DNA of 64,000 nt from Bryobacterales bacterium (GCA_016789905.1 JAEUQC010000148.1:1-64000); one strand, 5' to 3'; shown: positions 23,905 through 33,378, counted from the first letter of the stretch. The notes: generated by a model from the letters alone, not told the origin. Made by a program: numbers and translations.

Positions 23905-25950
23905 TCAGCGGCCTTCTTTCGCCAGACGCGTCTTGGCGCCTTCCAACTTCTTCTGCACCTTGGCCATGTCCAGGCCTTCGCGCTCAGCCGCACTGGCCTG
24001 CTGCCAAGCCTGTAGCGACTTTTCCCATGCGGTGATGGCGTCCTTCAGCCGGCCCATCTTCAAATAGACATCGCCCAAGTGATCTTGAATCGTTGAGTCG
24101 CGCGGCACTTTCTCCGTCGCCTGTTTCAATGAGGCTTCCGCTTCGGCATACTTTCCCAGCCGGTACTGCGCCCAGCCAAGGGAATCCAGGTAGGCTCCAT
24201 TCCCCGGTTCCTGCTCCAACGCCTTGCGGATCATCTTCTCCGCTTCGGCCAGTTTCACGTTGCGGTCAGCGAACATGTAGCCCAAATAGTTCAGCGCGGC
24301 GGCGTTGTTGGGGTTGCGCTCCAACACGCGGCGGAATTCCTTTTCAGCTTCGTCGAACTTCTTTTGCCGTTCCAGCATCGAGCCGCGGGAGAACCAGACG
24401 CCTTCCCGCTCTTCGTCGGTCTTGGCGAGTTTTTCAGCCGCGTCAAGTGATTTTCCCATTTCCGGATAGTTTTTCATCCGGTCGTGAAGCTGCGCCAACT
24501 GCAAGTGGGTTTCGCGGTCGTTCTTGCCATCGAGCATCGACTTCACATCGTCGATAGCTTCTTTGCCACGGCCCATTTCCACCAACGAGGAGGCTCGCAC
24601 CAGCCGAATCATCCGGTCGCCGGGGAACTTCTTCAGGGCTTCATCGGCAGCGGAAACCGACTTCTGATAATCCTTGCCCTGCCGCCAGGATTCGATCACC
24701 TGCGCGGCGGCCCGCGTGGCGGCGTCCTTGTCTAACTCGCCTACTTCCTTGAAAGAATCGGCGGCTTCGCTGTACTGGGCATTGTTGCGGTAAAGCAGAC
24801 CGAGACGCTCCATCAGGCGAGCGCGGTTCTTCTTGGCTTCCGCACTAGCGCCGCGCGTGGAAGAATCGTTGAGCACCTCCTTCATTGCCGCGATCGCTTC
24901 GGGGAGTTTGTCCTGCGCCTCGTACAAGCCGACGGCGTTGTAACGGACTTCCAGATTCGCCGGCTCAAGTTCCGCCGCTTTTTTGTGAGCCTCCCACGCT
25001 TTGTCAACGTGCCCAAGCTGGGCTTGCAGTTGCGAAATGCGCAGCCAACTAGCGCCGTCCTTCGGCTCTTCCTTTACGATTTCTTCGTAGGCGGCAAGCG
25101 CGTCGTTGTACTCTTCGGCCTGGGTCAGGATGTTGGCGTATTCGCGGCGCAGTTCGTTGTTTTCCGGCTGCATCTCAACGGCGCGTTTCAGGGTCTGGGC
25201 GGCCAGCTTAAACTCGCGCATCTGCTCATAGGCCGCGGCGAGTTGCGTCAGCGTGCGCAGATTTGGGCTCTTTTCGGTTACTTTCTTCAATAATTCCGCC
25301 GCTTTGGCGGTGTCGCCCACATCGGCCATCACCATGGCAAGGCCGCTCAATGCATCGATGTTTTCCGGGTCTGACTTCAGAACCTGCTCGTAGGCTTTTT
25401 TCGATTCCACCGAGTTCTGCGACATCTTGTACAAACGGCCCAGCATAAGCCAGGCATCGTTGTCGCTGGGTTCAATTTCGGCAATTCTCTTGTAGTGTTC
25501 GGTGGCCTGCTCCAGCATCTTCTGGTTCATGCCGCGCTGTTGCGGGTCGCCAATGAGCCTGGCGGAAATGCGGCCAAGAATTCGCCGGGCCGACAGATCG
25601 TTCGGGTTTGTCTTCAATACGGCCTCAGCCTCTTGCACCGCCTCGCGCAGCCGCCCGGTCTGTATGTAGAGATCGGAAAGCTCTTCACCCAGGAACCCCG
25701 CCGCCGGATCGTCCTTCATTGCCTGCTTGTAGTATTCGATGGCCTTGTTCAAATACTCCGCGCGGTTGTTGTAGGTGGCACCAAGATCGGCATACAGGTG
25801 GCCCATCGCATAATTAAAGTAGGCAGCCGATTTGTCGGAAAGCGCGTTCTTTTTGGAACTGTCCGCGGCTTGTCCGAACGCGGGCACAACCATGGTTCCG
25901 GCGGCGAGTACACCCGTCCCGAGCCAGCGCCCAATCAATTTCCGATCCAT
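23905..25950 (-). CDS. Large exported TPR protein
   Basis: Protein of 681 residues: a signal peptide (about 1-27, ending AFGQA) and then tetratricopeptide repeats along nearly the whole length, roughly 14-16 of them by eye. Clear examples are ALNYLGYMFADRNVKLAEAEKMIRKALE and YLDSLGWAQYRLGKYAEAEASLKQA. TPR arrays mediate protein-protein contact; an exported one suggests a scaffold in the periplasm, for example for outer-membrane or exopolysaccharide machinery. It is divergent from miaA across 112 bp and upstream of the PQQ enzyme gene by 60 bp. The partner is unknown. Confidence 0.88.
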   Translation of the reverse strand: MDRKLIGRWLGTGVLAAGTMVVPAFGQAADSSKKNALSDKSAAYFNYAMGHLYADLGATYNNRAEYLNKAIEYYKQAMKDDPAAGFLGEELSDLYIQTGRLREAVQEAEAVLKTNPNDLSARRILGRISARLIGDPQQRGMNQKMLEQATEHYKRIAEIEPSDNDAWLMLGRLYKMSQNSVESKKAYEQVLKSDPENIDALSGLAMVMADVGDTAKAAELLKKVTEKSPNLRTLTQLAAAYEQMREFKLAAQTLKRAVEMQPENNELRREYANILTQAEEYNDALAAYEEIVKEEPKDGASWLRISQLQAQLGHVDKAWEAHKKAAELEPANLEVRYNAVGLYEAQDKLPEAIAAMKEVLNDSSTRGASAEAKKNRARLMERLGLLYRNNAQYSEAADSFKEVGELDKDAATRAAAQVIESWRQGKDYQKSVSAADEALKKFPGDRMIRLVRASSLVEMGRGKEAIDDVKSMLDGKNDRETHLQLAQLHDRMKNYPEMGKSLDAAEKLAKTDEEREGVWFSRGSMLERQKKFDEAEKEFRRVLERNPNNAAALNYLGYMFADRNVKLAEAEKMIRKALEQEPGNGAYLDSLGWAQYRLGKYAEAEASLKQATEKVPRDSTIQDHLGDVYLKMGRLKDAITAWEKSLQAWQQASAAEREGLDMAKVQKKLEGAKTRLAKEGR

Positions 25951-26062
25951 TTGGTGTCGTCCTTATTCTGTAGCCAATAGAGGTTACTAGCGAATTCGCT
26001 TCTTAGTATACGATTCCTGGGAGGGTGTATCGGTTCCGGAAATCCGGAAGCGGACTAAACTG

Positions 26063-27043
26063 GTGAATGGCCCAATGCCGAATCATCCACTCATAGCGAT
26101 TGCTGGGCCCACCGGGGCCGGGAAGTCCTCGCTCGCCTTGGCGTTGGCGGAGCGTTACAACGGTGAAATCATCAATTTCGACTCCGTGCAGGTCTACGCC
26201 GGCTTCAATATTGGTTCGGCGAAGCTGACACTTGCCGAACAGCGTGGAATTCCGCACCATTTAATCGACTTGTGCGCGCCCTCGGATCTGTTCACGGCCG
26301 GCGATTTTGTGGCCGAGGTCAGAGCCCTGCTCCCGGGAATTTCCGCGCGCGGGCGGCTTCCTATTCTGTGCGGCGGCACCGGTTTCTATTTGCGCGCATT
26401 ATTGCGCGGGCTATCCCCGGGTCCGCAGCGCGACGACACGCTCCGCGGGCGGCTGTTGGAACGCGAAGCGCGCCGGCCGGGCGCCATTCGGCGGCTTCTG
26501 CGCCGCTTGGACCCAGGCGCCGCGGAACGAATTCATCCGCACGACGCTAATAAATCCATTCGCGCACTGGAATTGCGGATCCTCTCGGGCCGGCCGGCGG
26601 GAGAGTACTTTTCCAGCGCCGGTCCCGCGCCGCTCACCGGGTATGACTCTTTGCTGCTGGCGCTGGACCCGCCGCGCGACGTCCTCTACGAAAAACTCAA
26701 CGAACGGTGCGAGTCCATATGGTACGGCGGACTGCTCGACGAGGTGCGCATCCTTTTGGCGGCGGGTGTAAGCCCGACGGTGAAACCGTTTGAATCTTTG
26801 GGGTACAAACAGGCGCTCCGTTACCTCACCGGGCAGGAACCGGACGAGGCGGCGGCGTTGGAAGAGATGAAAATCCGGACTCGCCAATACGCCAAGCGGC
26901 AGTGGACGTGGTTCAGGGCTGAAAAGGACATGGAGTGGCTGTGCGGGTTTGGTTCCGCCCCTGAGACGCAGCAAGAGGCCTACGCCTGGGCCGCCATATT
27001 CTTAAAAAAAGTTGCGGCTTCCGCGGAACATTTTCAGGGCTGA
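26063..27043 (+). CDS. miaA: tRNA dimethylallyltransferase
   Basis: Protein of 326 residues (322 if the ATG at 26075 is used instead of GTG 26063). It adds a dimethylallyl group to N6 of A37 in tRNAs that read codons starting with U. The P-loop GPTGAGKS lies near the N-terminus, with DSVQVYAGFNIGSAK, IPHHLID and the GGTGFYLRALL block, and the late KQALRYL and KRQWTWFR motifs of MiaA. The length is normal. It is divergent from the TPR gene. A hairpin with a possible pseudoknot starts at the stop codon. Confidence 0.95.
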   Translation: MNGPMPNHPLIAIAGPTGAGKSSLALALAERYNGEIINFDSVQVYAGFNIGSAKLTLAEQRGIPHHLIDLCAPSDLFTAGDFVAEVRALLPGISARGRLPILCGGTGFYLRALLRGLSPGPQRDDTLRGRLLEREARRPGAIRRLLRRLDPGAAERIHPHDANKSIRALELRILSGRPAGEYFSSAGPAPLTGYDSLLLALDPPRDVLYEKLNERCESIWYGGLLDEVRILLAAGVSPTVKPFESLGYKQALRYLTGQEPDEAAALEEMKIRTRQYAKRQWTWFRAEKDMEWLCGFGSAPETQQEAYAWAAIFLKKVAASAEHFQG

Positions 27044-27087
27044 CTCGTATATCCACACAGAGCGCGATGCAAACGAGTCTGCATCGC
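27042..27087 (+). promoter_or_regulatory. Hairpin with loop complementary to upstream sequence (possible pseudoknot)
   Basis: A perfect 8-bp stem (GCGATGCA 27064-27071 with TGCATCGC 27080-27087) encloses an 8-nt loop. Seven loop bases, ACGAGTC (27073-27079), are the exact complement of GACTCGT (27042-27048), which begins within the miaA stop codon. The two helices together could form an H-type pseudoknot. No T-run follows. It may be a 3'-end or leader element for the small secreted protein gene at 27194. Confidence 0.35.
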
Positions 27088-27193
27088 AAGAATCACTGGC
27101 GCGAATGAACCGGAATCGGTTTTGAATTGCGCGAGTACAGAAAGAAAGCAACGGGAAGCGACCGCTTCCGACAGTTTAGGAGCCTGGAAAACC

Positions 27194-27508
27194 ATGAAGA
27201 AGATGATTGTGTGTCTTGCCGCGGCGGTGTCCCTTGTTTGGGCCGGCGCGATGTCCTCGAAAGTAACCTTGTTTCAGCACTCGACGCTGAACGGCGTTGA
27301 ACTGAAACCAGGAGAGTACAAAATCCATGTGGATGGCGACAAGCTCACCCTCCAGAATGGAAAAACAAAGGCCGAGGCCGCAGTGAAAGCGGAGCAGAAC
27401 AGCGAGAAGTTCGGTTCCACTTCCATCCGCTACTTGAATGGTGAAGGCAAGATGAAGATCACCGAAATCCGCATCGGCGGCACCAACACCAAGTTGGTCG
27501 TCAACTAG
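27194..27508 (+). CDS. Small secreted protein of unknown function
   Basis: Protein of 104 residues: a signal peptide (about 1-20) and an all-beta domain of about 80 residues with a Gly-rich ELKPGEYKIHVDGDKLTLQNGK hairpin pattern. I recall similar short exported proteins in Acidobacteria but know no function. The start is placed at 27194 (MKKMIV), where the signal peptide begins; an open frame to 27122 is not signal-like. An AGGAG lies 13 nt upstream, a little far. The gene ends 31 bp before a strong intrinsic terminator, so it is probably a one-gene transcript. Confidence 0.8.
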   Translation: MKKMIVCLAAAVSLVWAGAMSSKVTLFQHSTLNGVELKPGEYKIHVDGDKLTLQNGKTKAEAAVKAEQNSEKFGSTSIRYLNGEGKMKITEIRIGGTNTKLVVN

Positions 27509-27539
27509 CTTCTAGACCTCAAAAACTGACCTGCGACCG

Positions 27540-27573
27540 GCCGGCCCTTTACCGAAGGGCCGGCTTATTTTTT
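27540..27573 (+). terminator. Intrinsic terminator
   Basis: A perfect 10-bp stem (GCCGGCCCTT with AAGGGCCGGC), 5-nt loop, followed by TTATTTTTT. It lies 31 bp after the small secreted protein gene and 28 bp before the TPR gene at 27601. It is the best intrinsic terminator in the window. Confidence 0.92.
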
Positions 27574-27600
27574 GGAGTCGCCGGGCGGCGCGCTAAACTG

Positions 27601-28782
27601 ATGGTAATGCTCCGTCTGCTGTACGTGGCGATATCCCTGTTCCTGCTTGCACCAGGGGCGCAGGCGGATGCCACAGTTGCCCTGCCGCTTTTCAATCTGG
27701 CTAAAGATCGCTCCGTGGATTGGGTGGGTGAATCCGTCGCCGAAGGGATCATTGAAGCGCTCCACGGGCAAGGGCTTGTGACCCTCGACCGAATTGACAG
27801 GGCCGAGGCGTTTCAAAGGCTGTCGCTTCGCTCCAACGTCAATCTATCGCGGGCCTCCATTGTGAAAATCGCCGACGAACTTGACGCTTCCCATGCCGTA
27901 TTTGGTTCATTCGCGGTGGCCAAAGAGGGCGCCGCGAAGGCCACGCTCCGGGTAAGCGTGCGCGTGCTGGATCTGCGCCGGTTAAGCCAATCGGCCGAGT
28001 TCTTCGAGCAGGGTCTATTGGAGGACCTGGCGGCGCATCAAAGCAGGATTGCCTGGAAAGTGCTCAACGCCATCGTCGCCATGCCGGAAGTCACGGAATC
28101 CGGTTTCCTGGAGCGGCAGCCGAATGTCCGGGTGGACGCGATGGAAAACTACATTCGCGGGTTGTTGGCCAAGGACGAGGCGGTGCGCCACCGGTTCTTC
28201 GCGCAAGCCACGCGGCTGGACCCGAACTTTTCGCAGCCCTGCTTTCAACTTGGGCTCTACTACTGGGAAAAGGAAGACTATCAGCATGCGGCGCAGTGGT
28301 TCCAAAAAGTGGCGCGCACGGACCCTCACTACATGCAGGCACTCTATTATTCCGGCATTTGCCGGCACTATGTGGCTGAGTACGCTCCAGCGGAAACAGC
28401 TTTCGCTGCCGTCGCCGCCGCGGTTCCGTTGAATGAGGTTTTCTGCAATCTCGGCGCCAGTCAATTACGGCAGGGGAAACTTGCGGACGCCATCACCAAC
28501 TTTGAAAAGGCGCTGGATGGCGATCCGGCCGATCCGGACTATCATTTTAACCTCGCCTACGCGCTCTGGCACGCCAAACGGTTTGATGAAGCGGCGGACC
28601 GATTCAGAGCCGTCCTGGAACGGATTCCCGATGACCGGGACGCCACCACCTTGTTGGGATATTGTTTGAAGCGGGAGGCGCCGCGCGCTGGCGACCCTAA
28701 ACAGGAAGGACTAGAACGTGTGAAGGAGGAATACCAGGAAACGGTGTTTCGCCAACTCAAGTCGATGCTCGAAAAGAAGTGA
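27601..28782 (+). CDS. Secreted TPR protein with N-terminal FlgO/CsgG-like domain
   Basis: Protein of 393 residues with a signal peptide (about 1-22, ending AQA). Residues 25-150 (VALPLFNLAKDRSVDWVGESVAEGIIEAL and following beta strands) resemble the small alpha/beta domain found before TPRs in FlgO/CsgG-like proteins. Residues 200-350 contain about four to five TPRs. Two possible ATGs (27601, 27607) differ by two codons. Its stop overlaps the GTG start of the barrel gene by 4 bp, so both are translated together, suggesting that it assists the outer-membrane protein. Confidence 0.83.
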   Translation: MVMLRLLYVAISLFLLAPGAQADATVALPLFNLAKDRSVDWVGESVAEGIIEALHGQGLVTLDRIDRAEAFQRLSLRSNVNLSRASIVKIADELDASHAVFGSFAVAKEGAAKATLRVSVRVLDLRRLSQSAEFFEQGLLEDLAAHQSRIAWKVLNAIVAMPEVTESGFLERQPNVRVDAMENYIRGLLAKDEAVRHRFFAQATRLDPNFSQPCFQLGLYYWEKEDYQHAAQWFQKVARTDPHYMQALYYSGICRHYVAEYAPAETAFAAVAAAVPLNEVFCNLGASQLRQGKLADAITNFEKALDGDPADPDYHFNLAYALWHAKRFDEAADRFRAVLERIPDDRDATTLLGYCLKREAPRAGDPKQEGLERVKEEYQETVFRQLKSMLEKK

Positions 28783-31289
28783 ACCGCATACTCCCGCTGT
28801 TTTTATTTCCCCTCGCCGTCGCGGCGCAGGCGCCGCCGCCCGCCGCTCCCGCGCCGGCCAAGCCGCAACGCATGAGTTCAACAGCCATGCGGAACGAAAA
28901 CGTCGCAGTCTACCTCATCGACACCAATGCCGCCAAGGAAGCCGCAATCCGGGCGGGCAGCCAGGTGGCGCTGGTGACGGAGGCGTCGGTGGAAGCGAAC
29001 CACCTGGCGGCGGACCAAGGCCGTCCCACCACAGGCGGATTTAGTTTCGCTCCTCCCGCACGTCCGAACGGTTGGCACGGCGAGTTGTACTATCGGCACC
29101 AGAACAGCGTGTTCAACGCCCGGACTTTCTTCCAGGTGGGTGGCGTTCAGCCGGGCCGGCAAAATGCCTATGGAGGCCGCGCCACTGGCGATCTGGGGAA
29201 AGCCGGTTACCTCACCGTGAACCTGGGCCAACGGAAAGTTCGGGGAATGGTGAATGGCAATGTGCTTGTGCCACTCCTTTCGGAGCGGTCGTCCACCTCG
29301 CCGGACCCGGCCGTACGTGCCGTCATCAACCGGTTCTTTGCGGCCTACCCCGCCGTTGCGCCCAACCGAACCGATTTCGACGTCCGTGCGCTGAATACCA
29401 ACGCGCCGCAGCGGATTGACGAAACCGATTTCAATCTTCGCTACGATTCAACGCTTGGCGCCCGGAATCGCCTGGGGGTGTTCTATTCCTCGAATCATCA
29501 GGACATTGATGCGTTTCAACTCGTGGCCGGGCAGAACCCAGATACGGACCTGCGCACCCAAACCGCGCGGACCACTTTGAACCGGGGCAGCCTCCAACTG
29601 ACGGCGCAGTTCCAGCGAACCGGCTCCCTGCTGGTATCGGAGCCGAATGCCGTCGGCCCGCGTGTCCGGTTTGGCTTCCAGATTGAAGAACTGGGGCCGG
29701 ATTCCGGCTTTCCCGTCGATCGCGCCCAAAACACTTTTCGTTACGGCTTCAACTATACAAAGACGCTGCAAGGCGGGCGCCATCAGATCTATGCCGGCGG
29801 GGACTATCAACGCACACAGCTAAACGGCATTGAAGCGGCGAACATCCGCGGGCTCTACCAGTTTCAAAACAATTTCGGCCGCACCGCCATCGAGAATTTT
29901 CGCTTTGGCACGCCGACAACGTATGAGGTTGTCGTAGGTGACCTGGCACGGGGGTTCCGCCAATCGGCCGGGAATCTCTATGTTGCCGATCGCGTCAAGC
30001 TCGGCTCCGCGCTGCAGTTCTACATCGGACTTCGCTATAGCCCCGAAGGCAGCCCGTACGAAGTGAGCGGCCGCGGCCAGGTGCCCTATCCTTGCGACTG
30101 CAACAATTTTGCTCCGCGGTTTTCCATGACGTGGCGGGCCAGGAACAACTGGACCGCGCGCGCCATGTACGCCCTCAGCTTTTCGCCCATCCCGCCGGTT
30201 ACCTATCAACAGGTGCGCGCCAATGAACCATACGCGCAGTACTTCACCGTGAACAATCCGGATCTGCTGAATCCCCTGCGGGACGTGCACACCTCGGCGA
30301 CAGGATCTCAATCGGCGCTCACCACCCTGCCAGCCGATCTGCGCACCCCCTACGGACACCTGTACTCGCTGGTTTTTGAGCGTCAATCTTCGAACCGCGG
30401 CATGCTCCGTTTCGGCTACACCGGAAGCCGTTCCATGAAGTTATTGACGGGCATTGTGTTGAATCGCGCCGTGCCAAATCCGCTCATTCCCTATAACACC
30501 GCCACCATCAACGACCGCCGGCCGGACCCGCGCGTGGGAGAACTGCGCACGGTACAGAACAATGGCATCGCCTACTATGACGGCGCGCAGGTCTCTTACG
30601 ATTTTCCTTATCGAAAGGGCATTAGCGCCAACGTGTCCTATACGTTTGGAAAGGCGATTGACACAGGCGTTGACTATACAGCCACGGCCGCGAACCGCGA
30701 TATGTTGAACGGCCGTGCCCAGTATCAGTACAACCAGATTGGCGATCGCAAAGGTCTATCGAACTTCGATGCGACGCACGCGCTGGCTTTGCGCTGGCTG
30801 TACGATATCCCTTGGCAGGGCCTACAGCTTTCGGGCATCTCCACCTTCCGGACGGGCACGCCGTTCACGCTCTATATTGGTTCCGACGCGCCGGGGTTTG
30901 GCAACGTCGACGGTTCTGGCGGCGATCGCCCCAATATCCTCGATCCGTCTATTCTCGGCGTCACCATCGGCCACCCGGACACGGCTCCGCTGGTGCTGAC
31001 GCGCGATAAGTTCTCCCTCCTGACGCCCCCCAAGCAGGAAGGCTCTCTTGGCCGAAATGTGATGCGTAAGGCGCGTATCGCCAATTGGAACCTCGCCCTG
31101 CAGAAATCCTGGCGGCTGCCAGCCCGCCGGGAGACGACGATTCAACTGCGGGGAGAAGCCTATAATGGCTTCAATACCCCACAGTTTGACGAGCCACAAA
31201 GAAACCTAACCTCGCCGGCCTTTGGAAAAATCACAAATACTTTGAATGACGGGAGGGTTTTTCAACTTGGTTTACGCGTTATCCTTTAG
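28779..31289 (+). CDS. Outer-membrane barrel protein, TonB-receptor-like without a standard plug
   Basis: Protein of 836 residues with a signal peptide (about 1-16, ending AQA). The body matches the barrel part of large acidobacterial TonB-dependent receptors: NSVFNARTFFQVG, RGMVNGNVLVPL, DAFQLVAGQNPDTD, many aromatic-ended beta strands, and an end in RVIL. It lacks the carboxypeptidase-like beta-sandwich and a recognisable plug domain (TonB box, NVVTKSGTN-type motif). It could be a plug-less porin-like relative or use another gating partner. It starts with GTG at 28779, overlapping the TPR gene (GTGA). The substrate is unknown. Confidence 0.8.
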   Translation: MNRILPLFLFPLAVAAQAPPPAAPAPAKPQRMSSTAMRNENVAVYLIDTNAAKEAAIRAGSQVALVTEASVEANHLAADQGRPTTGGFSFAPPARPNGWHGELYYRHQNSVFNARTFFQVGGVQPGRQNAYGGRATGDLGKAGYLTVNLGQRKVRGMVNGNVLVPLLSERSSTSPDPAVRAVINRFFAAYPAVAPNRTDFDVRALNTNAPQRIDETDFNLRYDSTLGARNRLGVFYSSNHQDIDAFQLVAGQNPDTDLRTQTARTTLNRGSLQLTAQFQRTGSLLVSEPNAVGPRVRFGFQIEELGPDSGFPVDRAQNTFRYGFNYTKTLQGGRHQIYAGGDYQRTQLNGIEAANIRGLYQFQNNFGRTAIENFRFGTPTTYEVVVGDLARGFRQSAGNLYVADRVKLGSALQFYIGLRYSPEGSPYEVSGRGQVPYPCDCNNFAPRFSMTWRARNNWTARAMYALSFSPIPPVTYQQVRANEPYAQYFTVNNPDLLNPLRDVHTSATGSQSALTTLPADLRTPYGHLYSLVFERQSSNRGMLRFGYTGSRSMKLLTGIVLNRAVPNPLIPYNTATINDRRPDPRVGELRTVQNNGIAYYDGAQVSYDFPYRKGISANVSYTFGKAIDTGVDYTATAANRDMLNGRAQYQYNQIGDRKGLSNFDATHALALRWLYDIPWQGLQLSGISTFRTGTPFTLYIGSDAPGFGNVDGSGGDRPNILDPSILGVTIGHPDTAPLVLTRDKFSLLTPPKQEGSLGRNVMRKARIANWNLALQKSWRLPARRETTIQLRGEAYNGFNTPQFDEPQRNLTSPAFGKITNTLNDGRVFQLGLRVIL

Positions 31290-31354
31290 GGCAGTGCGTT
31301 CGCGGACAAATGAGCCCGGGAGAGACATCATCCTGACGTATAATCGGAAAGTTC

Positions 31355-32110
31355 ATGCTCGAAGCTTTCGGTCTATCTGATCCGGGTTGCGTGCGGCCCA
31401 ACAACGAGGATTACTACCTCCTCGCGCCCTCGCTCGGTTTATTTTTGGTGGCGGATGGAATGGGCGGCGCCCAAGCGGGGGAGCACGCCTCTCAGCTTGC
31501 CGCGCAAACCGTTGGCGAAGTCGTCTGGCGCTCCAGCGACCTCACCACGCCCGAAATTCTGGTGTCCGCGCTGGAAGAGGCTAATCGGCGTGTTCTGAAT
31601 GCCGCCAGCGCCGATACGAACCTGGAGGGAATGGGCACCACGCTCACCGCCGTGCTCGATACCGGCAGCCAGGCCTATATCGCCAGCGTCGGCGACAGCC
31701 GTGCCTATATCTACCACGAGGGGCAGTTGTTGATCATTACCGAGGATCAGACCTGGGTGCAGGAAGTGGGCAAGAAACTCGGCATTGAAGAAGCGCAGTT
31801 GAAGACGCATCCCATGCGCCATGTGTTGACGATGGCTATTGGCGTCAGCGACCAGTTGCGCATCAATTCCTATGTCGTGCAGTTGTCCGAAGGGATGCAG
31901 TTTTTGCTCTGCAGCGATGGGCTCCATGGCGTCGTCGGCGACGATGGCATTGCGGAGATCTTCGCAAATGAGGATAATCTGGAATTGAAGGGTAGAAACC
32001 TAATCGAACGCGCTCGCGCCGCCGGCGGCCCGGATAACATTACCGCCGTCCTGCTGCGGGTTGTGAACGACGCGGAGCTTCAACAGGAGCCTGTCGAACA
32101 GACACACTAG
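31355..32110 (+). CDS. PP2C-type serine/threonine protein phosphatase
   Basis: Protein of 251 residues, catalytic domain only. It removes phosphate from Ser/Thr of proteins using two metal ions. The motifs are all present: R-P-N-N-E-D near the N-terminus, DGMGGAQAGE, GMGTTLTA, GDSRAYI, CSDGLHG and GGPDNITAV. It resembles Stp1/PrpC. No protein kinase gene is nearby. It precedes the cassette A genes with a gap of 3 bp, so it is probably part of the same transcript and may control that surface system, which is an inference. Confidence 0.92.
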   Translation: MLEAFGLSDPGCVRPNNEDYYLLAPSLGLFLVADGMGGAQAGEHASQLAAQTVGEVVWRSSDLTTPEILVSALEEANRRVLNAASADTNLEGMGTTLTAVLDTGSQAYIASVGDSRAYIYHEGQLLIITEDQTWVQEVGKKLGIEEAQLKTHPMRHVLTMAIGVSDQLRINSYVVQLSEGMQFLLCSDGLHGVVGDDGIAEIFANEDNLELKGRNLIERARAAGGPDNITAVLLRVVNDAELQQEPVEQTH

Positions 32111-32113
32111 TAA

Positions 32114-32803
32114 ATGCAATTCCGGCGCCGTGCCGGGGCCTTCGTGTTATCGCTGGGCCTGACGGTACAAGTCGCCTACACCGTTCCGCCGGTACCCGCG
32201 GACGGCGGGCAAGTTCAATCCGAGTCCACGCCAGCTATACTGCGAATCCGCGTCGCGGAGGGAGAGGGCTCAATCCATACCGCCGGTGCCCGTTCCAGTC
32301 AGCCCATTGTCATCGTCCTGACTGACGAAGCCGGGCGGCCCGTTGAGGGAGCTTCCGTTTCGGTTCGTTTGCCTGATGAGGCGCCCACCGGCCTCTTCGC
32401 CAATGGCATGCGCACGGACATCGCGTTAACCGGGCCGGATGGACGCGTGGTGATTCGCGGCATTCAATGGTCCCGCGCCGCCGGGCCTGTCCAATTGCGC
32501 ATAACTGCCAGCAAGGGCGAAGCGCGCGCCGGCATTCTCTCCACCCAGTACATCACTGAACCCGCTGGAACGCAGTCCTCCCGCCGAGGGCCGGACCCGG
32601 CCGCCGGATCGCCCCGCCCGCCGGCACGAATAGAACAACCGTCCCGTTCCAAATGGATTCTGCTCGCCGCGCTCATTGGCGGTGCCGCCGCAGGCGGTGT
32701 GGCCGCCGCCGCGCGCGGGGGCGCCAGCGCGCCCGGCGCGCCGCCGGCCGTGGCCCAGCCCACCACCATTGGTAATCCCACCATCACGGTTGGCCGCCCA
32801 TGA
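32114..32803 (+). CDS. Cassette A, gene 1: exported Ig-like protein with Gly/Ala-rich helix
   Basis: Protein of 229 residues. An N-terminal hydrophobic stretch (about 8-25) is followed by a carboxypeptidase/Big-1-like domain (about 42-145) with EGEGSIHTAG, VLTDEAGRPVEGASVSVRLP, GLFANGMRT and LRITASKGEA. Then comes a Pro/Arg linker, a transmembrane-like helix starting KWILLAALIGGAAAGG (about 180-200) and a Gly/Ala/Pro tail. The protein at 47899-48492 shares the same domains and the EGEG, FANG and TAS signatures, so they are paralogues. The start follows the phosphatase stop by 3 bp. Gene 2 overlaps it by 4 bp. Function unknown; probably envelope-anchored. Confidence 0.78.
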   Translation: MQFRRRAGAFVLSLGLTVQVAYTVPPVPADGGQVQSESTPAILRIRVAEGEGSIHTAGARSSQPIVIVLTDEAGRPVEGASVSVRLPDEAPTGLFANGMRTDIALTGPDGRVVIRGIQWSRAAGPVQLRITASKGEARAGILSTQYITEPAGTQSSRRGPDPAAGSPRPPARIEQPSRSKWILLAALIGGAAAGGVAAAARGGASAPGAPPAVAQPTTIGNPTITVGRP

Positions 32804-33378
32804 AATGCCTTCTGCTGGTCCTATCGGTCGCTCTTTCTGCCCAGCCCACGCTGCACTCGCCTCCGCTCGCACACGTTCTGGACGGCGAGGGCCGCCTAAC
32901 GGCCATATACGGTTTGGCGGGCAACTTTATCCACGGCCGCCCTGGGCCCGCGCTGCTGGCCTACGCCAACGATGGCGATATTGAATGGCGTTTGGAGCCA
33001 GGCCGCCTGTCGGCCACCCGCGATGGCCGCACCGCTGTCTATGCCACCGTTGCCACCAGCGCCACTTTTCACGGTGAGTTCGCCGTGCTACCCGAGTCCA
33101 AAGAGACGCTCCGTCTCGTTGGTGAGTCTTTAGTCGATTCCTCCGATGAAACACCATCGCAGCTTGCCGGCCGTGCTGCCCGCTGGCAGGCCGGCAAGCT
33201 GCGGATTTTTCAACGGGATGGTTCGGAGGATGAAATCGACTGCCCCCAGGAACCTGACGCCATGAGCGCCGCTTCCGCCGATTGGGCTTTTGTAAGTATC
33301 AATCGCCGCCCCTATCTGCTGCGCCTTACCCATGGCCGAGTCCAACTATTCGTTCTTCCCCAGCGGAGCCGGGAATGA
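32800..33378 (+). CDS. Cassette A, gene 2: secreted protein of unknown fold
   Basis: Protein of 192 residues with a signal peptide (1-15). Residues 25-60 carry the pattern LAHVLDGEGRLTAIYGLAGNFIHG, and the end has PYLLRLTHGRVQLFVLP. Matching patterns occur at both ends of the 279-residue gene 2 of cassette B (YVVDDGARLRPIYG and RPMWILDPAREEPLLVIP). The shorter length here suggests loss of an internal segment of about 90 residues. The beta-rich, repeating LRxxxG texture hints at a partial propeller, but I cannot confirm it. It overlaps gene 1 (ATGA) and gene 3 (ATGA). Confidence 0.7.
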   Translation: MKCLLLVLSVALSAQPTLHSPPLAHVLDGEGRLTAIYGLAGNFIHGRPGPALLAYANDGDIEWRLEPGRLSATRDGRTAVYATVATSATFHGEFAVLPESKETLRLVGESLVDSSDETPSQLAGRAARWQAGKLRIFQRDGSEDEIDCPQEPDAMSAASADWAFVSINRRPYLLRLTHGRVQLFVLPQRSRE

